Origin: an uncultured Eubacteriales bacterium
GTDB taxonomy: Bacteria; Bacillota; Clostridia; Lachnospirales; Lachnospiraceae
Length of the DNA stretch: 45,314 nucleotides
Direction: 5' to 3'
Assembly (NCBI GenBank): GCA_900314565.1
Contig: OMVU01000018.1
Span: 1 to 45,314 of the forward strand
The notes beneath the pieces are model-generated. The model had not been told where the DNA came from. It saw nothing but the letters and a program-made list of their open reading frames with translations, and searched no databases. Position numbers and translations under genes: made by a program. Of this stretch, positions 25,401 to 32,983 are shown in pieces; position 1 is the stretch's first letter, and each line of letters opens with the position of its first letter.

Positions 25401-27759
25401 CAACTCTAAGTTGACGTTTACATCAGTACCTGAGGATCCGGATGCCCTTAAGTCAGGCATTTATATCGTGCTTGCGAAGATTGATGAGTATTACTATATT
25501 GTCAACAACGACGGTACTTTGACAAGTGTAGAATACAACGAGACTACGAAGCAGGTCAAGGTTGAGAATCCAATGATGTGGACCTACACGGGGACAAATC
25601 TGTACCATAATTCCGATGCGGTTGATCTTGATGGAAACAGGGTTGCATCTGATTTCTATTACAAGTATATTGATCCCAGTGAAGGAACCGGCATATCTGA
25701 GGACAATGAAGGAAATACACAACGAGAGGTTGCCGGATATAAAGAGGTGGATGGTAGTCGGGTACCCTATTACAGAATTGTAAACGGCAGTCGTCAGATG
25801 CAGTCTCACAGCGCATTGACATATGAGAATAAGCATCTGGTCAGCAATAATGGAGAGTATTACATTGGTGTAACGGAAGAGAATGGCGTGCTGAAACTTG
25901 CAGGAACGCAGGACAGCTCGCATGCTGTGGAGATTCTGTTCGCAAGTCCAACGGAAGTACTTCCTGTCGATAGTGGAAACCATACTGTTTCGCATATAGA
26001 TATTTCAATTGAAGGTACTTCGGAAGTTGACGTGCCTCTTGCATACGGTAAATACTATGATGCTGATGGAAAAGAGATATTGGAAGTTTCTTCCAACAAA
26101 TCCATTACGCTGACTAAAGAGGGCATCGGTATATCTACGGATGATATGAAGAAAGCGACAATCGTCGCTTATACGAAAAATGCAAGTGGGCAGGCCGTGC
26201 CGCTCGATAACGCATTCTATATTACTGGTTATTCGGCAAATGCTGCTACCGAATACAGTACGCCGCAGGTTCGAATTGAAGGATCTTTTAAGGTTGCAAA
26301 TTTGCCTGTTACTGATCAGGATTGGGGACACAGACTAAACAATAAAATCTATTACAGCGTGACTGCAGTCAAGACTGTGACATTCGATGTGATAGATCCT
26401 GAACTGGGACAATTATATGATGCAGACGGGAAGAAATTGACTATAACTATAGATGTTGCTTTCTCGGCCAGTTTTGATTACTGGGATAATAGAAACGAGT
26501 GTCCTCCTGTAAAATGGGATCCTGTTTTCTGGCCTCTGGGCAATATTCCCGGAGGTAGCGGTATGGACTTTGTGCTGGGGGGTGATGCGGAGCAGGCGGG
26601 ATCAAATATTGTAGCCATTGAAATTACAAAGCTTGTGGTAGATGAAAATGGGAACCGCATTAATCCATCAACCTCCACGCCGGTGAATAACTCCTTTGAG
26701 ATCTGGCAGGATGCAGATGGAAACCCCAACAGTGTTATTGGGATGGGGATTGATGGTGCGCCCATCAATGTCAATTATGCGGATTATACCAATTTGCATT
26801 CCAAGAATATTAAGGTAGGTGTAGATGGAATTGGCCTGGTTTATGATTATGATGTGACACCGGGCATGTATTATATCCGCGAGGATCCAAATAGCGTTCG
26901 TGACGACATTGTTGATACAGATGGGAATTATTGGGAATATGCCGGTACCAGGATCGAAACGGAATCTCCATGGCGCGATGATTCAGTCAATGATGGAAAG
27001 TATCATGTCAGTGGTATTTATACGAAGGACGGAGGAACCTACAATGCTGTCCCAGAAGTATTAGGTAATTATTCAGATATTAATGGCAATACTACATGGA
27101 TAGATCATGATGATGGCGATAAAGTAAAACCGGTGAGAAATGGTTTTTTGGAGTTCTATGTCTATAATATTTATAAGCCGGTTCAGACAGACATCACTTT
27201 GAAGAAGGTTGACAAGGCTAATCTGAATGATTCAGATCCGGATCTGCTGAAAGGCGCATCTTTCACTGTCACGAAGTATTCTGATCAAAACTTCCAGGGA
27301 ATAGATTCAACCTGGGAGACCTCGGGATCGCAGACAGTAAGCGATGATAAGAAACCGGACGGTACTTATACGCTAAATGGGGAGTTTGTTTTCAGGGGCC
27401 TTCCTGCCGGGTATTATCAGATCGAGGAAACGCGTTTTCCGGATGGATATATAAAATTATCAGGCAATCCAAGGTTCAAGGTTGAAGAAAATGCAAGTCA
27501 CGAACTCGTTGTTACGCTGATTAATAATCCGGATAATTTGCTGCGTCTTGAAGATGATAAACTTACCATTATCGTCGGCAACACCCCCGGCGCTGTCCTC
27601 CCGAACACCGGCGGCAGCGGTACCGCCCCCTACACCGTTGGCGGCAGCCTCATGCTTGCCTTCGCCGCCCTCGCCTACATCTTCAGGAAGAGACGGTTCG
27701 TGTTGGAGGCATTTCCGAATGAGGAACACCAGTGGAAAGGAGGTGGTCCCCGGCTATGA
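22462..27759 (+). CDS. Very large LPNTG cell-wall surface protein (possible pilus tip/adhesin)
   Basis: The 1765-residue protein has a signal/anchor segment near residues 25-45 (TFVSCLAAIVVFTTTYSLIL, then PAIT), an acidic Ser/Thr/Glu linker, and at least two copies of a domain beginning DYTVTLAYGAEAKIP (about 370) and WEITVTYGEDAKIP (about 705). A long central part of beta-rich repeats follows (about 860-1570). Near 1575-1680 is one SpaA/Cna-B domain (DITLKKVDKANL...GYYQIEETRFPDGY, with the isopeptide-type Lys and Glu). LPNTG is at 1713-1717, then a membrane segment and RKRR. After RKRR the frame runs on for about 20 further residues, longer than usual. The ribosome site is GGGGTGG. The last 60 codons are much richer in G+C than the rest. 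Sortase would link it to the wall or pilus; the ligand is unknown. Confidence 0.88.
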   Translation: MDKLVKWLENLLRAQKKSRAWRTFVSCLAAIVVFTTTYSLILPAITVEHSATEDVGGLVLDEADPGSTGAEAEAPGEVVTVDADNETENKTTQSAASQTETAQTSESKAAVAEEVREPVNGEVQTIGDKRVMTLTGEDFDVVVSGDLSVGVSDRTVLSVRGIPDAEVVKSFSDRISDELLKIFVDKKTTEILYQLVFTDENLVEYTPAGYFDVQFIFHNNTVSHTGEKIYAAIYDYLTDEMVLAEKNGDAYETPVIALDEYGIIKGITLKGMHFDEYSDIITLVAGQVNEELKLAAEKAANGTATESKAGNGSKPAESKAESGKESAESKTEKTESTGTKTDSADSKSEGPSAKAETSKESETGKGGTLTARGSDYTVTLAYGAEAKIPANAALEVTEIENGTKAYKKYLKQAKAAMGLDEDQELPKEQARFFDIKIMADGKEVQPSANVNVNITYDQPVVEAEPYVETKVDASAVHFGKESTEVVEVSDVDARHVEFEAEAFSVYGVIYTVDFEYSVNGKMYQFSLPGGGFVSFTDLVEMLGITGDTNSDKNGDENGAEIADNAKENDANEEIEENGLNSDTNTPLTLGDGEVSEATRKFVTNVASVEFSSPSLVDISKVENEITVGQIKEGRRLECQYSAELTEEQIVEINAQTVEAGDWALISVQPFTSEEEITVTMKDGEVFTIRVTDAQIKKTVIDAKGDTWEITVTYGEDAKIPDGAELKVEEILPEDERYEEYYRKSVKENSEEVYADAPDYEFGYAHIFDIEIWTAGKKIEPKADVSVSIRLLDTPQDENATLRVVHFSVEGPEVIDVEENKEKVGETELTFVTDEFSVYAVIEDVDHGEPDLANRTVKISVGGNYLTNQTYYNQTPWRIGKTNNFNQAAEYQFEATGTPGVYRVYTMINGQKNYMHINRQSNDSGNVNLTAPATMDLHVVQNTDGTYGIYRNENGTNYYLNQYGGAGGTGFAAYADADGGGNSKLTFTSVPEDPDALKSGIYIVLAKIDEYYYIVNNDGTLTSVEYNETTKQVKVENPMMWTYTGTNLYHNSDAVDLDGNRVASDFYYKYIDPSEGTGISEDNEGNTQREVAGYKEVDGSRVPYYRIVNGSRQMQSHSALTYENKHLVSNNGEYYIGVTEENGVLKLAGTQDSSHAVEILFASPTEVLPVDSGNHTVSHIDISIEGTSEVDVPLAYGKYYDADGKEILEVSSNKSITLTKEGIGISTDDMKKATIVAYTKNASGQAVPLDNAFYITGYSANAATEYSTPQVRIEGSFKVANLPVTDQDWGHRLNNKIYYSVTAVKTVTFDVIDPELGQLYDADGKKLTITIDVAFSASFDYWDNRNECPPVKWDPVFWPLGNIPGGSGMDFVLGGDAEQAGSNIVAIEITKLVVDENGNRINPSTSTPVNNSFEIWQDADGNPNSVIGMGIDGAPINVNYADYTNLHSKNIKVGVDGIGLVYDYDVTPGMYYIREDPNSVRDDIVDTDGNYWEYAGTRIETESPWRDDSVNDGKYHVSGIYTKDGGTYNAVPEVLGNYSDINGNTTWIDHDDGDKVKPVRNGFLEFYVYNIYKPVQTDITLKKVDKANLNDSDPDLLKGASFTVTKYSDQNFQGIDSTWETSGSQTVSDDKKPDGTYTLNGEFVFRGLPAGYYQIEETRFPDGYIKLSGNPRFKVEENASHELVVTLINNPDNLLRLEDDKLTIIVGNTPGAVLPNTGGSGTAPYTVGGSLMLAFAALAYIFRKRRFVLEAFPNEEHQWKGGGPRL

Positions 27760-27915
27760 TGGCACCTGAACACAGACGGTCAGTACCCATCAGGGGAACA
27801 CCAACCTCCAGAGATCGCCTCGCCCGGGCCCGCAGCCCGGCAGCGGCGGCCAGAGCCAAGCCCCGCGGCGCACGAGATGCACCTGCGGGGGCCCCGTCGG
27901 GATAGGGCGATGGGG
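27585..27915. other. GC-rich patch over the sorting signal and downstream spacer
   Basis: From about 27585 codons switch abruptly to C/G-ending (GCC, CTC, GGC), and the spacer after the stop is dominated by CCCGGGCCCGCAGCCCGG-like sequence. Before and after, the DNA is mid- to low-GC. The break coincides with the sorting signal, suggesting that this 3' cassette came from elsewhere by recombination. No gene is seen in 27760-27915. Confidence 0.6.
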
Positions 27916-27919
27916 CATT

Positions 27920-27951
27920 TGTGGAAATATTTGTGGATAACCTGTGGAAAA
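27920..27951 (-). other. Cluster of three DnaA-box-like sites
   Basis: TGTGGAAAT (27920), TGTGGATAA (27932) and TGTGGAAAA (27943) lie 11-12 bases apart. The middle one is the exact complement of the consensus TTATCCACA. An AT-rich stretch follows to about 28030. There is no dnaA, rpmH or dnaN gene nearby, so a replication origin is unlikely; a regulatory site or relic is possible. Confidence 0.4.
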
Positions 27952-28204
27952 AGATTTTTTTCGTAGAAAATACTTAAATATCTCGACAAACTCTTTAAAA
28001 ATTCTGCCGTTTTTCTTTTACTATAGTATGTAACCATTTGCGTAACCGTTGCCAATTATACTAGGGGTCATAGAAGTTCATCAAGTCTGGTGAGATTCCT
28101 TCGTGGCTCTACCAGAGATTCACGCAGAAAAATGCTTGAAAGGATGGAAAATACGCATGGCAATGAGAAAGGGGTAGAAAGAGAGGAGAATAGGGCATAA
28201 TCCA

Positions 28205-28331
28205 CGGGGGACGGATGGCCGAGAGGCGAGTCCGAGAATGCGCCCTGAGCCGATGTATCGGCGGCGATGCCGGAGATGTAACGGCACCTGTCTTGAGGGC
28301 TTGAGCATGGCGAAAGTTGTGCAGATTTTTG
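28205..28331 (+). ncRNA. Structured leader of the pilin gene, possible attenuator
   Basis: Several local stems can be read. GGAC...GTCC (28209-28233) encloses GCC-GAGA-GGC. GCCCT (28242) with AGGGC (28296) closes a three-way junction holding GCCGAT/ATCGGC and GCCG/CGGC arms. GCATGGC-GAAA-GTTGTGC (28305-28322, with G-U pairs) is followed by AGATTTTTGTT, a terminator-like end. Two loops are GNRA tetraloops. It lies 127 bases ahead of the pilin start in a leader that may begin near 28070 (TATACT at 28057). It matches no riboswitch class I know, including both c-di-GMP classes. The remaining spacer shows no gene. Confidence 0.5.
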
Positions 28332-28457
28332 TTACTAATGTAGCCGGAGGAACACGGACGTGAGAGCGGCGTGGGACAAAGGTCACTGATGTAAGAAGTT
28401 TAAGACACAGTAGATTTTTACTAGCATGGAGATTAAGGACTCCAGGAAAGGAAAAGT

Positions 28458-30077
28458 ATGAAGACATTAAAGAAGATGATGGCTTTGGCGCTTGCCATGG
28501 TAATGGTACTCGCTATGAGCGCAACGGTATTTGCGGCACCAGCTGCGACGGCACCTAAGGGAACGATTGAAATTACAAGCCCGAAGACAGATCCGAATGC
28601 AGATAATACATATTATGATGCATACAGGATTTTTGACATGACCACAAATGGCACGAAAGGTGCTGATGGTAACTATACTGCAGTTGCTTATACTATCAAC
28701 TCCGCATGGGCAGACTTCTTTAAAGCAGGAGCTCCGGGTGCTGCTTATCTTGTAGATACTAATTCTGGAGACCTGAATTCTATTACTGTGAATGATGCTA
28801 CAAAATACATCAACATCACAGACTCCAATGTAGCTACTTTTGCGAAAGAAGCATTCGACTATGCGCAGAAGAATAATATCGCTGCAACAAAGACAGAGAC
28901 TGTTGCTAAAGACGCAACAACTGTAAAGTTTACAGACCTTGATCTTGGTTACTACATGGTATATCCGAGAGGCGCAAGTGTTCAGTCTGGAGATTATACA
29001 AGCATTGTTTCTATCACTAACACCGCTCCGGATGGAAAGGTTGCACAGAAAGCTGAGTGGCCGGGACTGACCAAGGTAGCTGATGATATCTCTACTGAAG
29101 TTGGCCAGAAGGTTACTTATACACTGGGAAGCAAGGTTCCGGATACAACTGGTTACACCAAATATGAGTTCACCTTCAAAGATAAGACAACTGCAGGTCT
29201 GACTTATGATGGAAATGACAGTGTAACAGTTAAGATCGGCGGAACTGAGTTGACAGCTGAAACTGATTATACATTTGCTGCATCTCCGTCAGATGGTAAC
29301 GATTTTGAACTGACAATCAACCTTCTGAAGAACAACGGTACAACAGCTGCTCCTGAATGGGTCGCAAAATATACTTACGACGCTGCAATTGAGATTACGT
29401 ACACTGCTACAGTTAATGAAGCAGCCGTAACGAAGATTGACGAAAACCATGCAACTCTGACATATCACAACAACCCGAAGGATGAAGATAGCAAGGATAC
29501 TACTCCTCCTGTCGAAGTTCCTACATATTCTTCCAAGCTGATCATCAACAAGGTTGATGGTGCAAGCACAACGACTCCTCTGGAAGGCGCTAAGTTTGTT
29601 CTGAAAGCTAAGACTATCGGTACTGTAACTGGTGACAGCCACGAGACAGATCTTGCAGTTGGCAAGTATTACTTCTATGACAGCACAGCAAAGGATGTTA
29701 AGTGGGTTGAGATTACTGGAACTCCTACCCTTGCAGAACTTGCTGCACGTACAGATATTACAGTAGTTACAACTGATGCACAGGGCAAGGCAAACTTTGA
29801 TGGACTTGAAGATGGTACATATGAACTGGTCGAGGTTGAGGCTCCTAAGGGATATAACCTTCTGACATCTCCAGTTGAGGTTGTTATTGATGGAGCTGAT
29901 GCGACTGAAGCAGATCTTTCTCCGCTGACAGTTACTACTCCGGTAGAGAATAACTCCGGTACACAGCTTCCGAGCACTGGTGGTATCGGTACTACGATCT
30001 TCTACATCATCGGTGCAATCCTTGTTCTCGGTGCTGGCATCCTTCTGGTAACTCGCAGAAGAATGAATGCTAACTAA
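28458..30077 (+). CDS. Isopeptide-type major pilin (backbone fimbrial protein), LPSTG anchored
   Basis: The 539-residue protein has a signal peptide (MKTLKKMMALALAMVMVLAM...ATVFA), an N-terminal domain ending with DLDLGYYMVYPRGAS (a pilin-motif-like VYPR), a middle domain starting AEWPGLTKVADD, and a C-terminal Cna-B domain from KLIINKVDGAS to TYELVEVEAPKGYN, which holds the E-box glutamate for the isopeptide bond. LPSTG is at 504-508, followed by a membrane segment and RRRMNAN. This is the layout of polymerising BcpA/FctA/SpaA backbone pilins. It should be joined into pili by a class C sortase, which is absent from this window. AGGAAAGGAAAAG gives a strong ribosome site, and a structured leader precedes it. 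Confidence 0.93.
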   Translation: MKTLKKMMALALAMVMVLAMSATVFAAPAATAPKGTIEITSPKTDPNADNTYYDAYRIFDMTTNGTKGADGNYTAVAYTINSAWADFFKAGAPGAAYLVDTNSGDLNSITVNDATKYINITDSNVATFAKEAFDYAQKNNIAATKTETVAKDATTVKFTDLDLGYYMVYPRGASVQSGDYTSIVSITNTAPDGKVAQKAEWPGLTKVADDISTEVGQKVTYTLGSKVPDTTGYTKYEFTFKDKTTAGLTYDGNDSVTVKIGGTELTAETDYTFAASPSDGNDFELTINLLKNNGTTAAPEWVAKYTYDAAIEITYTATVNEAAVTKIDENHATLTYHNNPKDEDSKDTTPPVEVPTYSSKLIINKVDGASTTTPLEGAKFVLKAKTIGTVTGDSHETDLAVGKYYFYDSTAKDVKWVEITGTPTLAELAARTDITVVTTDAQGKANFDGLEDGTYELVEVEAPKGYNLLTSPVEVVIDGADATEADLSPLTVTTPVENNSGTQLPSTGGIGTTIFYIIGAILVLGAGILLVTRRRMNAN

Positions 30078-30136
30078 TACAAAATACCAAAAGAGGACGA
30101 TAGTCCTGTAAGGTTAAAACTGATCATTGATCAACT

Positions 30137-30171
30137 GGGCTTCCCTGGGGTGTTTCCCGGGGAAGCCTTTT
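30137..30171 (+). terminator. Intrinsic terminator behind the pilin gene
   Basis: GGGCTTCCCTGGGG and CCCGGGGAAGCC around TGTTT, followed by TTTT. Only 18 bases separate it from the next gene, so the glycosyltransferase genes may depend on readthrough. Confidence 0.88.
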
Positions 30172-30188
30172 AACTGTGAGGAAACTAT

Positions 30189-31946
30189 GTGAAAACACAA
30201 AATCATTTCGTCAAGTATAGATATGCTCTGACTTCTTTTGTGATATCGAGCATTTTATATTTTTTCTTTTCCATTTCAGGAAGCCTCTATACCTATTCTG
30301 ACAATATGACAGTGTCAATTGTTGCCAGTGGAATGTATGGCACCCACTTTATGTGTCAATATATTCATCCATTGTTTAGTGTGCTCGTGCGAATCCTGAC
30401 ACCTATCATTCCGACTGCAGATGCGTTTGCGCTTATTGTTCATGCAGTTCTTTTCGCTGGAGTTTATTTGATGCTGCAGGCTGGCACTGAAACATTTTTG
30501 ACTCCGAGTGACAGAAAATGGGAGATAGAGGATTTTATCAAGTTTGTTCTTTTGATACTTAGCGCAATCTTCTATTGCATTGGAATGAATCTCTGGGGAT
30601 TAAATTATACAGTTCAGACGGCAGCAATATTGTTTTCAGGAATTGTGGTGTTGTCCTATGCTATGGAAAAAGGCAAGGGTCGGGCATGGATTGTTTTTGG
30701 AACTATTCTAATAATTGCAGGTTTCCTGCTCAGATCAGAGACTGTTTTACTATTTATACCGTTTATTTGCTTAGAGGTATTATCAGATTTCTTATACATA
30801 AGAGATCGCAACAATCAGAGAAAGCGTATTCGCAGGTATCTCGTTCCTTCCATCATCGCTGGGGTATTGATTCTTGCTTCTGGTTATCTGTTTTGGTCTT
30901 TTGAACCTTATGCTTCGGATAGCAAATATAATGAGTATAGAACAATTGTAGAAGATTATCCGATGTCTGCGTACTCTTCTGAAAAAGGGAAACAGGAGGG
31001 TATTGATGAGATTACCTATGAGTTTGTACAAAACTGGGGCCTAACCGATACGGAAAGGATCAACACAGAGACTCTGGAAAAAATAGCAAAGATAGGGAGC
31101 AAAAACCAGTTCTCTTATACTTTTGGAGGGTTGCGTTCTGCTTTAAAAGAGATGAAAAAACGTGTACTTCACACGGATATTCATTTCCTTGTGCTGGTTA
31201 TAGTATCTCTCCTGCTTACAGTATGGAATCTGGCCACAATAAAATCTGGCTGGCTGAAGTTAGAGACTGCACTTGCTTTTTTCGGAAGCTTTCTCATTTT
31301 GTTATATTTTACCTTTAGAGGAAGAGCATTGCTCCGTGTTTGGCAGTGTGTATTTCTTGCATTTGATAGTGTACTTATATCGGTGTTGATCAAGGATAAT
31401 AACTATCAGAATGAGAAAAGCACTGCAGATTCCGGTGTCAAAAAAGTTCGTAGAACTCCAATTGGCTCACCTGTCTTTATGCTTCTCTTGTGCGTTGCGC
31501 TTTATTTTAGCGTAGGACAGTCTATTGCCCATACGGAGTTTCATTTGCCAATGGGCCCGCTCACAAGTAGAGTGAATGTCGATGACAGTGATTACGAGAA
31601 AACGTTTGAAGATGATGCATTATATATTTGGCCTAACTGGTATTTGGCAATTCCTCGATATTTTTCCCAACAGAACAAGCTACCAACACAACGAGTTATC
31701 GATCATAATATTGCAATTGGTGACTGGGTGTATGGTCAGGTTTACTTCCGGGATTTTCTTCAGAAGATCAATGCTGAGAATCCTGCAAAGGCGCTCTTGG
31801 ATCGGCCAAATACATACATCGCCACTGGGGCAGGCGAGCCTTTTATGAATTATATGAAATATTATTATGGAGAAAACCTTGTACTAAAAGTTGTGGATAA
31901 AGTAGCGGATAAGGAAATCTGTGAGCTCGTAGGAAACAATTACTAA
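30189..31946 (+). CDS. Polytopic membrane protein, probable GT-C-type glycosyltransferase
   Basis: The 585-residue protein has about 11 hydrophobic segments over residues 10-400, then a soluble C-terminal part facing outside. The start is GTG at 30189 (GAGG ahead; the ATG at 30187 is followed at once by a stop). An acidic loop after the first segment (LYTYSDNMTVS), a His-containing loop (QYIHPLFS), and a final part such as FHLPMGPLTSRVN fit a lipid-linked-sugar transferase, but I see no definitive motif. The neighbours, a GtrB-like transferase and another GT-C protein, support the call. The gene is AT-rich compared with the first 20 kb. Confidence 0.65.
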   Translation: MKTQNHFVKYRYALTSFVISSILYFFFSISGSLYTYSDNMTVSIVASGMYGTHFMCQYIHPLFSVLVRILTPIIPTADAFALIVHAVLFAGVYLMLQAGTETFLTPSDRKWEIEDFIKFVLLILSAIFYCIGMNLWGLNYTVQTAAILFSGIVVLSYAMEKGKGRAWIVFGTILIIAGFLLRSETVLLFIPFICLEVLSDFLYIRDRNNQRKRIRRYLVPSIIAGVLILASGYLFWSFEPYASDSKYNEYRTIVEDYPMSAYSSEKGKQEGIDEITYEFVQNWGLTDTERINTETLEKIAKIGSKNQFSYTFGGLRSALKEMKKRVLHTDIHFLVLVIVSLLLTVWNLATIKSGWLKLETALAFFGSFLILLYFTFRGRALLRVWQCVFLAFDSVLISVLIKDNNYQNEKSTADSGVKKVRRTPIGSPVFMLLLCVALYFSVGQSIAHTEFHLPMGPLTSRVNVDDSDYEKTFEDDALYIWPNWYLAIPRYFSQQNKLPTQRVIDHNIAIGDWVYGQVYFRDFLQKINAENPAKALLDRPNTYIATGAGEPFMNYMKYYYGENLVLKVVDKVADKEICELVGNNY

Positions 31947-31963
31947 GTGAAAGGGCATTACAA

Positions 31964-32983
31964 GTGTTAAGACAAACAGAGAAGCCAATTTTATATATTG
32001 TAGTTCCCTGTTTTAATGAGGAAGAAGTACTACCGGTGACAGCGCCGATGTTCAAGGCTAAAATAGAGACTTTGAAAGATGCAGATTTGATTTCTGAAGA
32101 AAGTCGGATATTGTTTGTCAACGACGGTAGTAAAGATCGGACGTGGGAAGAAATTAAAGATCTTTGTGAATTAGATTCGGTGTTCTGTTCAATCAAGCTT
32201 TCCCATAATCGTGGTCACCAGAATGCTCTTCTGGCAGGTCTCATGGAGGCGAAAGACCTCGCAGATATCACAATCTCCATCGACTGCGACGGGCAGGATG
32301 ACATTGATGCTATGGATGAGATGGTGCGTCAGTATAACGATGGCTGTGAAATCGTCTATGGTGTGCGGAATGACCGTTCGTCGGATACCTTTTTCAAGCG
32401 GACAACAGCGCAGGGGTACTACAAGATCCTGAATGCGCTTGGCGGTGAGGTGGTTTATAACCATGCGGATTATCGGCTTGTTTCTTCCCGGGTCTTGAAG
32501 GAGCTGTCAAATTACAAAGAGGTAAATCTGTTCCTGAGGGGCATGTTCCCTATGATCGGTTTCAAATCTACATGCGTAGAGTACTGTAGGCACGAACGTC
32601 TTGCTGGTTCCAGTAAATATCCTCTCTCAAAGATGTTCACACTGGCTTTTGATGGGATCACGTCTTTTTCTGTTAAACCGATTCGTATTATCACAGTTCT
32701 TGGTGGCGTAACTGTTTTGTTATCTATTGTTCTGATTATTTATGCTTTAATTTCCTGGATTACCGGTCATGTGGTCGCGGGCTGGGCCAGCAGCTTTATC
32801 GGTACAACTTTGATCGGGGGCATCCAGTTGATATCACTTGGCGTAATCGGGGAGTATGTCGGCAAGATTTACATGGAGACAAAAGGAAGGCCGAGATACA
32901 TTATTGAAGAAAAAATAGGTCGGCCTGTATCAACCGAGGCGTATAATATCGAGGAGGAAAATGATCTGCGGGAGTCTGTATAA
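31964..32983 (+). CDS. GtrB/DPM1-like polyprenyl-phosphate glycosyltransferase (GT2)
   Basis: The 339-residue enzyme should move a sugar from a nucleotide donor to undecaprenyl phosphate at the cytoplasmic face. It starts at GTG 31964 (AAAGGG 8 bases before). The GT2 motifs are ILYIVVPCFNEEEVLP, FVNDGSKDRTWEEI, SHNRGHQNALLAGL and SIDCDGQDD, followed by FLRGMFPMIGF. Two C-terminal membrane segments (ITVLGGVTVLLSIVLIIYAL and FIGTTLIGGIQLISLGVIGE) and a GKIYMETKGRPRYI tail are typical of the GtrB family. It lies between two polytopic proteins that could use the lipid-linked sugar outside. No GtrA-type flippase is visible. Its stop overlaps the next start (TAATG). Confidence 0.92.
   Translation: MLRQTEKPILYIVVPCFNEEEVLPVTAPMFKAKIETLKDADLISEESRILFVNDGSKDRTWEEIKDLCELDSVFCSIKLSHNRGHQNALLAGLMEAKDLADITISIDCDGQDDIDAMDEMVRQYNDGCEIVYGVRNDRSSDTFFKRTTAQGYYKILNALGGEVVYNHADYRLVSSRVLKELSNYKEVNLFLRGMFPMIGFKSTCVEYCRHERLAGSSKYPLSKMFTLAFDGITSFSVKPIRIITVLGGVTVLLSIVLIIYALISWITGHVVAGWASSFIGTTLIGGIQLISLGVIGEYVGKIYMETKGRPRYIIEEKIGRPVSTEAYNIEEENDLRESV

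Noticed and set aside
27920-28030. Chromosomal replication origin
   Set aside because: DnaA-like boxes and AT-rich DNA are present, but dnaA, dnaN and rpmH are absent and both flanks are surface-protein genes.
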